A DNA stretch of 62,727 nucleotides from Alphaproteobacteria bacterium (GTDB lineage Bacteria > Pseudomonadota > Alphaproteobacteria > Rhizobiales > JAJFHC01): assembly GCA_021775805.1 (NCBI GenBank), contig JAJFHD010000102.1:1-62727 (forward strand). The letters run 5' to 3'. The notes beneath the pieces are model-generated. The model saw only the letters and a program-made list of their open reading frames with translations. It was not told the origin of the DNA and ran no database searches. Positions 25,753 to 33,634 of the stretch are shown here, in pieces. How positions within the stretch are numbered: the stretch's first letter is position 1; each line of letters starts with the position of its first letter. The translations under genes were made by a program, and so were the position numbers.

Positions 25753-28209
25753 ATGTCCATCGGAAACACTGCTTCATCGAATTACTTCGTAACAGCGTCG
25801 CATTCAGTGCTCACGGCAAAGCACTGCAAAGACCTGATCGTGATCGTTGTAACGGCGGTGGTGTTGTGTCTGGCATCGGTGAGCCCCGGTGCCGCTCAGG
25901 TATCGCCGGGATGTACAGCGGCGAACGATCCGACGTTCGGTTTCGACTTCGACAACAGCGGTGGCGGGGGCACACTGAACATCGCTCAACTCACCAGTTT
26001 CGGTAATGCACTGTTCAATGTGGGCGACGTCGTTACGGTGACGGTCACCGTTACCGGAGGCGGCACCGTGACGATCACCGGTCAGCCGCCGCAAGTCTTC
26101 AATCAGATCTTCGCAGCGAGCGGTACTGGAAACCTGACGGTCATCAACATTACCGGCGGCACGACGTCCACTGTGGTTTTCACGCTGAATGGCAATGTCA
26201 ACGCAGGCGGCAGGATCCGGGTTGCCTTCAACTGCACGCCGGCGGCGGCGGCAGGTGGCGGGACCGGTCTGATCGACGGAGAGATCCTCGGCAACATAGC
26301 CGATGCGGTGTTCGGCCTGTTCGAGGACGCGGAAAACAACGTTTTCGAAGCCATTGATGGCGGGTTTCTGTCTGTAGCGCAAACTCCGCCCGTGTTCGAC
26401 AATGGTGGTGTCAACAATGACGGACCGGGCCTATTCAATCAGATTGGACGCGGTAGAGAGAAAAACATTCAAGACCTGTTCGACAAGGATCCCGAAATCA
26501 ATGAATTAGCCAATAGGATTGCAGCCCTGATACCCAGGATCGTTCAGTTGCAGGATGACCAGGAAGAAGAAGAGGTGGAGGAAGAACAACACCGCGCGAA
26601 AATAGCTAAACTTAAAGGCGAACTTGACGCCGAGAGAGAAGAACGGCGGCGGCTGGAGGAAATTCGCGCGCAGCAAGAACAGCAGCAAGCGAATCTACAG
26701 GCAGATCTCGACCGAATAAAAGGAGAAGTCGAGCGGGCAAGTAGCGAGTTAGAACGGGCCCGGGAACTGGCCAGAAGAATCGAATTCAGAATTGAGCAGC
26801 TGGAAAATCAGGGGTTGCTCGAAGAGATCCCGCTTCCCACTCCAAGGTTTCTAAGAGAGATAGAAGAATATACGGATCTGCATATTCGTTTTCGCGAAAT
26901 CGGATCCATTGCCGATAGGGAGACCGCCTTACGAGAACTTCAGCAACAGGTCGCCCCGAACGCCGCGCAGATTGAGGCACTCGACGAACAAATTGAAGAA
27001 GTATCGGCACAGATCGGCAAACAAATCGACAAAATCATTTTTCTGGAATCCGACGAAGGCAAACGCAGGACAGAAGAGCAGATACAAGAACAAGAGCGTC
27101 AGATACTCATCAATCAGTTGGATGCCAAGGAACTGGACGGCAAGATCCAGAACCTGGAACAAGAACGGCAATCTCTGGAGGCCAGGATCAAAGCCCGCGA
27201 AGCAGAGATACGTGCGCAGTTCAACAGAGCGCGAACATCGTCGCTTGAGAAGACGACACCAAGAGTGGCGGATTCCGGCCCGACAGACGGGAACAGTCGA
27301 ATAAGAACAGCCGACGCGATTTCCCTTCAACCCGATGGTGCCAAAGGCGCGAAGTTTCATGTGGATGTGGACCAGCTGGCGAGCGCTACGGTCGCTCCCG
27401 CTGGCGCTCCGGGCAGTGACATCATGGACTTCAAGGGCTTCGATGTGTGGGTGAGCGGTGGGTTTAGCGTGTTCGACGACAACCAGACTGCTGACCGCAA
27501 CGGGGCCATTGGTTCACTGGCGGCAGGGATCGCCTATCCGGTAACCGAAGTGATCACGATTGGCGGCCAGCTGACTTTCAAATCCGGCGATGTGGAGAGC
27601 AAGGCGCTGGCTTCCGATCTGGACTCGGATTTTCTGGGCTTTGGCGTGTTCGCCCGCACCGACCTCTATCAGGGCCTGCTGTTCGATGCAGCCTTCAACT
27701 ACGAACATGGCTGGAACGACATCAAGATCGCCGGCATCAAGGGCGACTTCGATTCCGACAGCATCAGCCTGGGTGGACGCTTGTCGAAGCGCTTTCCCGT
27801 CAGCCCGGCGTGGTGGGTCGAACCCAATATCGGCATCACCTATTCGACCTTCGACCGCGAGAGCTACACCGACGCTGCCGGCACTTTCGTTCCCGGCAGC
27901 ACCGTTGATCAGGGCCGGATACAGTTCGGACCGAAGGTGGGTTACGTGTTTGTGCCCGACCACGATTCGATCGTACGAGGCCAGGCGACCTTTGCCGTCA
28001 ACGGGCTGATCGACTATCTCTCCAATGGCGATGCCGCGGTCGGCAACGGCATTGTCGCCAAGGACCCGACCAACGGCGTCCAGCTGTCGACCGGGCTCAA
28101 TCTCAACTTCAACAACGGCATGACAGGTTCGGCGAGTTTCTCCTATACCGGGATCGACAAGCTCGACAGCTACTCGGGCAATGTCACGCTCGCCATCCCG
28201 CTTAACTGA
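25753..28209 (+). CDS. Autotransporter with long coiled-coil passenger (copy 1)
   Basis: An 818-residue surface protein. The start MSIGN matches the paralogue downstream and follows GAAGGGGGCGG. A long signal segment ends at GAAQ (about 49). A Thr/Val-rich beta-sandwich follows (50-165) with a cysteine at each end (Cys54 in SPGCTAAN, Cys161 in FNCTPAA), then a low-complexity linker and a highly charged coiled coil (about 240-495, rich in Glu, Gln, Arg). A C-terminal beta-barrel of about 257 residues (562-818) matches the classical autotransporter domain (type Va). The C-terminal residue is Asn (AIPLN), not the usual Phe. The stalk is likely to hold the beta-sandwich away from the cell as an adhesin (inference). 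Confidence 0.75.
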   Translation: MSIGNTASSNYFVTASHSVLTAKHCKDLIVIVVTAVVLCLASVSPGAAQVSPGCTAANDPTFGFDFDNSGGGGTLNIAQLTSFGNALFNVGDVVTVTVTVTGGGTVTITGQPPQVFNQIFAASGTGNLTVINITGGTTSTVVFTLNGNVNAGGRIRVAFNCTPAAAAGGGTGLIDGEILGNIADAVFGLFEDAENNVFEAIDGGFLSVAQTPPVFDNGGVNNDGPGLFNQIGRGREKNIQDLFDKDPEINELANRIAALIPRIVQLQDDQEEEEVEEEQHRAKIAKLKGELDAEREERRRLEEIRAQQEQQQANLQADLDRIKGEVERASSELERARELARRIEFRIEQLENQGLLEEIPLPTPRFLREIEEYTDLHIRFREIGSIADRETALRELQQQVAPNAAQIEALDEQIEEVSAQIGKQIDKIIFLESDEGKRRTEEQIQEQERQILINQLDAKELDGKIQNLEQERQSLEARIKAREAEIRAQFNRARTSSLEKTTPRVADSGPTDGNSRIRTADAISLQPDGAKGAKFHVDVDQLASATVAPAGAPGSDIMDFKGFDVWVSGGFSVFDDNQTADRNGAIGSLAAGIAYPVTEVITIGGQLTFKSGDVESKALASDLDSDFLGFGVFARTDLYQGLLFDAAFNYEHGWNDIKIAGIKGDFDSDSISLGGRLSKRFPVSPAWWVEPNIGITYSTFDRESYTDAAGTFVPGSTVDQGRIQFGPKVGYVFVPDHDSIVRGQATFAVNGLIDYLSNGDAAVGNGIVAKDPTNGVQLSTGLNLNFNNGMTGSASFSYTGIDKLDSYSGNVTLAIPLN

Positions 28210-28214
28210 ACGCC

Positions 28215-28244
28215 GGCAACCTGTCGTTTGCGACAGTTACGCGG
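28215..28244. promoter_or_regulatory. Duplicated regulatory element, copy 2, with 16-bp palindrome
   Basis: This is identical over 30 bases to 25605-25634. The palindrome CTGTCGTTTGCGACAG is at 28221-28236, and a -10-like TAATAT starts at 28261, again 32.5 bases from the palindrome centre. The exact conservation of site and spacing, in front of a second autotransporter start, argues for a functional activator site instead of chance. It begins five bases after the stop codon of the first autotransporter gene. Confidence 0.65.
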
Positions 28245-28367
28245 GCACCCCCTCCCATTCTAATATCATCGACGAAACGATCGGGCGGGACGACAGGGCC
28301 TGACGCAGACAGGAAAACATGCCGGGATATCAGCAGACCGTTGGTGTGCCGTTTGGGGGGCGGACGA

Positions 28368-30425
28368 ATGTCAATCGGGAACGCGACGGCGCTAAGTACA
28401 CTCGACACCACTGAAAAGCGGATGTTCGGTGTTCGACGATTCAGAAATCTGGTTGCTGCATTCCTTGCAGTACTGACGCTGAGTCTGGTTCTTGCAAACC
28501 CGGCCGCTGCCCAGACGTCACCTGGTTGCACGGCGGCAAACAGCGGCGCGTTCAATTTCGATTTCGACAACAGCGGCGGTGCAGGCGTTTTGAACATTGC
28601 GCAGGTCGCAAGTTTTGGCAATGCCGCGTTCAATGTCGGCGACGTCATCACGGTGACGGTTACGGTAACGGGAACAGGAGCAGGCAATGTTGCAATTACC
28701 GGACAACCGCCACAGGTTTTCAATCAGAATTTCTCATCGAGCGGCGGCGCGAACTTGAATGTCATCAACAATACCGGTGGCACCACTTCCGCTGTTGCTT
28801 TCACACTGGCCGGCAACGTAATTGGGGGGGGCATAATTCAGGTCACGTTCACGTGTACACCGGCGGCAGGTGCCGCAGCGGCCGCCGCACAAGCGCAATT
28901 CGTGCGCGCCATCGCCGATTCCTTGCTCGCAACGCTTCCCGATATAGGCCTGGCCTTGTTCAATTTTGGCCAAAACATTGAGCCGGATGTTGGGAACTTG
29001 GATGCCGTGGAGGACTTGAACCAGTTGGGAGATAATCGGCTGGGACTTTTCGAGGCGTCAATCGGAGGTGGTTTGCCGGAGGGAGAAACCGGGCAGCTCA
29101 ATGGAACTGACGGCGAAGGCGGATCGGGCCGTCGGATTTTTCTGATCGGAAAAAAACAGGCCGAACTCGACGCCCTTGAAAGGGAACTTGCAGACATCGA
29201 CCAGGCTCTTGAGGATTTAGGAAAACGCGAAACAGACCTTGAGGAGAAACTCGAAATCGCCCTTCAGAACGGGCCGGTCGGAACCCCTCGGGATCTTGAA
29301 CAGGTGCGCGATCCAACCGGTTTGCAAAGACAAGTAATCGCCGATCCGGTGATCCTGGGCATGCTCAAACAGCTGGACGACTTCTTCGATCAACAACGCG
29401 ACTTACGTGAGCGAAAGGAAGCCAACGAAGGCCGTGCCAAGACACTTGAAGGCCAATTGCGCCTGCTACGCCGTCAAAGCAACGATGGCAGCGGCACGGC
29501 CAGGATCAAGCCCGCCGGAAACCCCGCGTCGCCACTCGCGGCATCCCGCCTGGGCGCCGATGGCGGACACGTCAAGATCGATGTCGACGAAATGGTTCGC
29601 GCGTCTGTTTCGCCTGCTGGAGATGAAAATGGATCGGCCGCACGTCGTACGCCCTATGATGTCTGGCTTGCGACCACCATTGAGTTTTTTGACGACGACC
29701 AGCGCGCCGACCGGGACGGCACCCTCTTTTCACTCACCGCCGGCGTGGCACGGAAGGTTTCGCGCGACATAACCGTCGGCGGACAACTGACCTACAAGAA
29801 CGGCAATGTCGAAAGCAACACCCTCAACGCCGAGCTCGACTCGGATTTCTTCGGAGGCAGCCTGTTCGCACGGTTGCATCTGGGCCGGGGCGTTCTGCTG
29901 GATGCCGCCGCGGCTTACGAACATGGCTGGCACGACCTCGCTGTCGCCGGCACAACAGGCGACTTCGACACCGATTCACTTGCTCTGGGCGGGCGACTGT
30001 CAAAACGATATGCAGTGTCACGCGACTGGTGGATTGAGCCGAATCTAGGCCTGACCTATTCGCATATCGGCCGGAACGGGTTTACGGACAGCACGGGAAC
30101 GCGGAATTCAAGCGGAAATATCGAGCGAACCCGGTTCGTGGCAGGTCCAAAAGTCGGATACGTATTTAAGCCCGCTGAGGGACCGATTCTGGGTGGCCAA
30201 GTTACCTTGTCCATCAACGGTGTGTTCGACCTTACGTCAAACAACAATGAAACAGTGGCTACCGGCCTGGTGGCAAAGGATCCGACCAGTGGTGTCCAGG
30301 TGAGTTCGGGGGTCAATCTGCTGATGCTAAACGGCATGACCGCACAAGCCGGCATCTCGTACACGGGCCTTGAGAGCCTCGACAGTTACAATGCCACGCT
30401 CGGACTCACGATACCGCTGAACTGA
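28368..30425 (+). CDS. Autotransporter with short coiled-coil passenger (copy 2)
   Basis: A 685-residue paralogue of the preceding protein. The start MSIGNATAL follows TTTGGGGGGCGG as in copy 1. A signal region ends at AAAQ (about 49), then a similar Cys-flanked beta-sandwich (50-170; FNFDFDNSGGAGVLNIAQ, TITGQPPQVFNQ-like strings), a different and shorter stalk with coiled-coil segments (about 260-395; ELDALERELADIDQALEDLGKRETDLEEKL), then a C-terminal barrel (about 430-685) ending TIPLN. The head and barrel align closely with copy 1, while the stalk differs in length and sequence, which suggests module exchange after duplication. Confidence 0.75.
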   Translation: MSIGNATALSTLDTTEKRMFGVRRFRNLVAAFLAVLTLSLVLANPAAAQTSPGCTAANSGAFNFDFDNSGGAGVLNIAQVASFGNAAFNVGDVITVTVTVTGTGAGNVAITGQPPQVFNQNFSSSGGANLNVINNTGGTTSAVAFTLAGNVIGGGIIQVTFTCTPAAGAAAAAAQAQFVRAIADSLLATLPDIGLALFNFGQNIEPDVGNLDAVEDLNQLGDNRLGLFEASIGGGLPEGETGQLNGTDGEGGSGRRIFLIGKKQAELDALERELADIDQALEDLGKRETDLEEKLEIALQNGPVGTPRDLEQVRDPTGLQRQVIADPVILGMLKQLDDFFDQQRDLRERKEANEGRAKTLEGQLRLLRRQSNDGSGTARIKPAGNPASPLAASRLGADGGHVKIDVDEMVRASVSPAGDENGSAARRTPYDVWLATTIEFFDDDQRADRDGTLFSLTAGVARKVSRDITVGGQLTYKNGNVESNTLNAELDSDFFGGSLFARLHLGRGVLLDAAAAYEHGWHDLAVAGTTGDFDTDSLALGGRLSKRYAVSRDWWIEPNLGLTYSHIGRNGFTDSTGTRNSSGNIERTRFVAGPKVGYVFKPAEGPILGGQVTLSINGVFDLTSNNNETVATGLVAKDPTSGVQVSSGVNLLMLNGMTAQAGISYTGLESLDSYNATLGLTIPLN

Positions 30426-30455
30426 CCATCGAACGCCATCGAAGCACGGCCAAGA

Positions 30456-31376
30456 TCATTCCCTGCCGGCGGCCTCCAGCATCCAGTCGATGAAGGCGGT
30501 CACTTCGGGCCGGTCTCGGGCATCGCCGGTCGTGACCAGGTCGTAGCCGATGTCGGTTGTGACCTTTTCACGAAACGGGCAGACGAGCAGTTCCGCATCG
30601 ACCGCCTCGCGCAGAATAGGCCAGCTGGCCAGCACCATGCCCTGGCCTGCGATGGCGGCCTGTACCGCCAGGCCATAGTCGCTGAAGTGCAGTCCTTCGC
30701 CGGTGATCAGTTCGTCAGCCCCGACCTGAGACAACCAGCTTTCCCAGCCAAACCACTTGCGGGTCACATGGGCCCATTCCAGGTGCGACAGGTCCCAGTG
30801 GATCAGGGTTATGTGCTTGAGATCTTCCAGCCGGGAGAGCCGGGGCGGGCCTTGCGCCAGTGACGGGCTGCAGGCGGGGAAAATCTGATCGTCAAAAAGC
30901 CGATTGACGATCAGATCCCTGTTGTCTTCGACGCCGTAACGCACGGCAATGTCGACCGTGCTCCTGTGCAGGTCTACGATCTGCTGTGACGAGTCGATCA
31001 GAACGGTGACATTCGGTTCCCGTCTTCGGAATTCTTCGAGTTTTGGCACGAGCCACGCGGTGGCAAGGGACGATTCCACAGACACGATCAGCCGCTGCTC
31101 GTCTTCCTGCTCACGCATTTTCTGAACCGATGCGTTCATGTGGTGCATGGCAGCAGCCAGATCGGCACGGCCCGCCAAACCGCTGCCGGTCAGGGCAAGC
31201 CCGCGTCCCTTGCGCTCCAGCAGCGGTGTTCCCAGGGCATCTTCCAGTTTGCTGACGAGCTGTTTCACGGCGGCCGGCGTCACCCGCAATTCTTCTGCTG
31301 CTGCCGGGTAACTGAGGTGCCGGGCAACGGCTTCAAACGCCCTAAGCGCGTTCAGAGAGGGTAACCAGCCGGTCAT
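30456..31376 (-). CDS. LysR-family regulator, GcvA-type, next to a GcvT-like gene
   Basis: A 306-residue LysR protein: helix-turn-helix LNALRAFEAVARHLSYPAAAEELRVTPAAVKQLVSKLE, linker helix, then an effector domain from LIVSVESSLATAWLVPKLEEF. It is divergent from the GcvT-like gene with 143 bases between them. Its target is likely that gene. GcvA-type regulators often control glycine, amino-acid or one-carbon genes, which fits the neighbour. Confidence 0.83.
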   Translation of the reverse strand: MTGWLPSLNALRAFEAVARHLSYPAAAEELRVTPAAVKQLVSKLEDALGTPLLERKGRGLALTGSGLAGRADLAAAMHHMNASVQKMREQEDEQRLIVSVESSLATAWLVPKLEEFRRREPNVTVLIDSSQQIVDLHRSTVDIAVRYGVEDNRDLIVNRLFDDQIFPACSPSLAQGPPRLSRLEDLKHITLIHWDLSHLEWAHVTRKWFGWESWLSQVGADELITGEGLHFSDYGLAVQAAIAGQGMVLASWPILREAVDAELLVCPFREKVTTDIGYDLVTTGDARDRPEVTAFIDWMLEAAGRE

Positions 31377-31378
31377 AT

Positions 31379-31403
31379 TAGAAGTAAGATAAACTACCTT
31401 CTA
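31379..31403. promoter_or_regulatory. Possible LysR-type inverted repeat
   Basis: TAGAAG (31379-31384) and CTTCTA (31398-31403) form a six-base inverted repeat with a 13-base spacer, directly upstream of the LysR start. Support is limited to position and symmetry. Confidence 0.35.
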
Positions 31404-31519
31404 GGATCAGATCAAATCAATTTTCCTAGCTATGTTTTCTCTGTATGTTCTGCAGATTAACTAACTCCTATGAATGATGTCACACGGACAATGTCCCAAA
31501 CAGAACGAGGTGAATCCCC

Positions 31520-32704
31520 ATGAGTTCAAGCGATGGCAAGACCCGGGATCTGGTCACCACCATGCCGGGTGCCGGCTGGGATTATTCACTGACGCGGCAT
31601 CCCTATCACGACATCGAACGCCCCAAGGGACCGCACTATTGCGTCTACAACCGCCGCGAGATGGCGTGCTGTTTCGACGATCACTCCACTGAGGACGGAT
31701 ACTGGCTGCTGCGTCAGAAGGCGGCGCTCCTCAACACGGGTGAGCTTCCACTGCAGTTCAAAGGGCCCGACGCCGAGCGCCTGCTGGACCGGTTGTTCAC
31801 CAAGGACATTACCAAGGTCAAGGTAGGACGGTGCGGCTATGGTCTTGCCTGCTATGAAGACGGTGGCCTGATCGTCGACGGTATCCTGTTGCGCCTGGCC
31901 GACGACCTGTTCTGGTATGCCCAGGCCGATGGCGACTTCTACAGCTGGGCCAGGGCCCATGCGTCAGGCATGGATGTGGAGATATCCGACCCCAGTGTCT
32001 TCGTCTCCCAGGTCCAGGGGCCCAATGCCCTGAAGATCCTAGAAGCGGCCAGCGACGACGGCATGCCCGAACCATTCGGCTATTTTGCCATTGCCCGGGT
32101 GCGCTTTGCCGGCCAGGACGTGGTGATCACGCGAACCGGTTACACCAATGAACTGGGGTGGGAATTCTACACCGAACCGCACCATGATCCGGATGCGCTG
32201 TGGGCACACCTGCGCGCAGCAGGTGCTCCGTTCGGTCTGGAGATTTTTGGTCTCGATGCCATGAACATCAGGCGGATCGAAGCCGGCATTCTCAACGCCG
32301 GGTCCGATTTCGACCATACGACGACGCCCTTCGATGCGGGCCTCGGGCGGTTTGTGGACGAGGACAAGGGTGACTTCATCGGCAAGCAGGCATTGACCAG
32401 CGCATCGCGCGCGCCGCGTTTGCTGGGCCTGAAATGCGATGGCGGCGAACCCTTGATCGGCGCGCCCGTGATGCTCAATGGCACGACAGCCGGAAAAGTG
32501 ACGGCCGGAGCCATATCGCCTTATCTGGGTCATGGCATCGGGATCGGCCTGATGGACACGCCGGGCCATTCGCCGGGAACCGCGGTCACAATCGGTTGCC
32601 GCGATGGATCGATGCAACCAGGAGAACTCGTCGAGTTGCCCTTCTATGACAAGCAGGCGGAGATTCCCCGCGGCAAACTCGTGGATATTCCGGAACGCCG
32701 CTAA
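31520..32704 (+). CDS. GcvT-like aminomethyltransferase / folate-dependent demethylase
   Basis: A 394-residue member of the GcvT fold family (T-protein, DmdA, sarcosine and dimethylglycine demethylase domains). Visible family signatures are LLDRLFTKDITKVKVGRCGYGLACYEDGGLIVDGILLRL, a folate-site strand VFVSQVQGPNALKIL, RTGYTNELGWEFY with the usual acidic group, and the C-terminal barrel GTTAGKVTAGAISPYLGHGIGIGLMD. It is distinct from the true gcvT at 58597-59697. The methyl donor is unknown; a methylated amine or sulfonium such as betaine derivatives or DMSP would suit the neighbouring betaine importer. GAGG lies nine bases before ATG 31520. Confidence 0.8.
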   Translation: MSSSDGKTRDLVTTMPGAGWDYSLTRHPYHDIERPKGPHYCVYNRREMACCFDDHSTEDGYWLLRQKAALLNTGELPLQFKGPDAERLLDRLFTKDITKVKVGRCGYGLACYEDGGLIVDGILLRLADDLFWYAQADGDFYSWARAHASGMDVEISDPSVFVSQVQGPNALKILEAASDDGMPEPFGYFAIARVRFAGQDVVITRTGYTNELGWEFYTEPHHDPDALWAHLRAAGAPFGLEIFGLDAMNIRRIEAGILNAGSDFDHTTTPFDAGLGRFVDEDKGDFIGKQALTSASRAPRLLGLKCDGGEPLIGAPVMLNGTTAGKVTAGAISPYLGHGIGIGLMDTPGHSPGTAVTIGCRDGSMQPGELVELPFYDKQAEIPRGKLVDIPERR

Positions 32705-32707
32705 AAA

Positions 32708-33613
32708 TCAGTTTGTCTTCGGCGTCGGCGTCAGGATCTCGATCGCCCCTGCCCCGACAATCAGGGCGGCGCCGGCAGCTTCCCTGAGCGTCAGAAACTC
32801 GCCCGCATAGAGTGTTGCGCTGATACCGGCGACAAGCACTTCCGACATCATGAGAATGCCAGCCCGGCCGGGAGACATGCGTTTGACTGCCCAGAAAATG
32901 ATGATCACGGACGGCACAAACACAAATGCCGCAAATGCCAATGTCACGGGTGCGGCATCGATCCAGGATTGCAGCGGAACATACCGGGCGGACGGCTCAA
33001 GCATCGGCCAGACCAGGGCAAGGCCGATGAGGACGGCAAACAGATACTGACTCAGCACCGTATCGATGGCGGCCACTTCGGTGTGGCGACGCATGTAGGT
33101 GGCGCCAAAACCCCAGAAGACCCCGGCCAGCAGACCGATCACGTCGCCCACGTTGATGTTCGTCGATACGCCATCACCCGAATAGAGCATGATGAACAGG
33201 CCGGCAAAACCAACGCCAATCGCCACCCAGCGTCGCCAGGTGACAGCCTCGCCAAGGATTACCATGGCGATCAAGGTCGACCAGATCGGTGTCAGATAAT
33301 AGAGCAACGTCGCCCGTATGATGGTGGTGTAGATCAGGCTGAGCGAGTAACAGACCAGAGATGCGCCAATGAATATGCCGATCAGGGTGATGGCTCGCCA
33401 ATGGGTCCGGAGTTCGCGGCGCCGGACAACCGCCAGGGGCAGAAGCAGCGTCAGGCAGGCGACATTGAGGGCGACGACCGCCCAGGGTCCGCTGACCCCG
33501 GCGCCGTCGATCGACCGTAGAGGCAGCCAGAACAGGCCCCACATTCCTGCCCCTATGAACAGGACGAGGCTTGGCAGCAGGGTACCGTCTTTGTCGAGGC
33601 GCGCAGCCGCCAT
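32708..33613 (-). CDS. EamA-family (DMT) transporter
   Basis: A 301-residue membrane protein with about ten helices and the two EamA repeats of the drug/metabolite transporter superfamily (WAVVALNVACLTLLLPLAV and VFWGFGATYMRR regions). Such proteins export amino acids or metabolites. It ends three bases from the GcvT-like gene (convergent) and starts 21 bases after the permease of the betaine operon, so it may be the last gene of that operon. The substrate is unknown. Confidence 0.83.
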   Translation of the reverse strand: MAAARLDKDGTLLPSLVLFIGAGMWGLFWLPLRSIDGAGVSGPWAVVALNVACLTLLLPLAVVRRRELRTHWRAITLIGIFIGASLVCYSLSLIYTTIIRATLLYYLTPIWSTLIAMVILGEAVTWRRWVAIGVGFAGLFIMLYSGDGVSTNINVGDVIGLLAGVFWGFGATYMRRHTEVAAIDTVLSQYLFAVLIGLALVWPMLEPSARYVPLQSWIDAAPVTLAFAAFVFVPSVIIIFWAVKRMSPGRAGILMMSEVLVAGISATLYAGEFLTLREAAGAALIVGAGAIEILTPTPKTN

Positions 33614-33634
33614 TTTGTTTCCGAATCCGAACGG

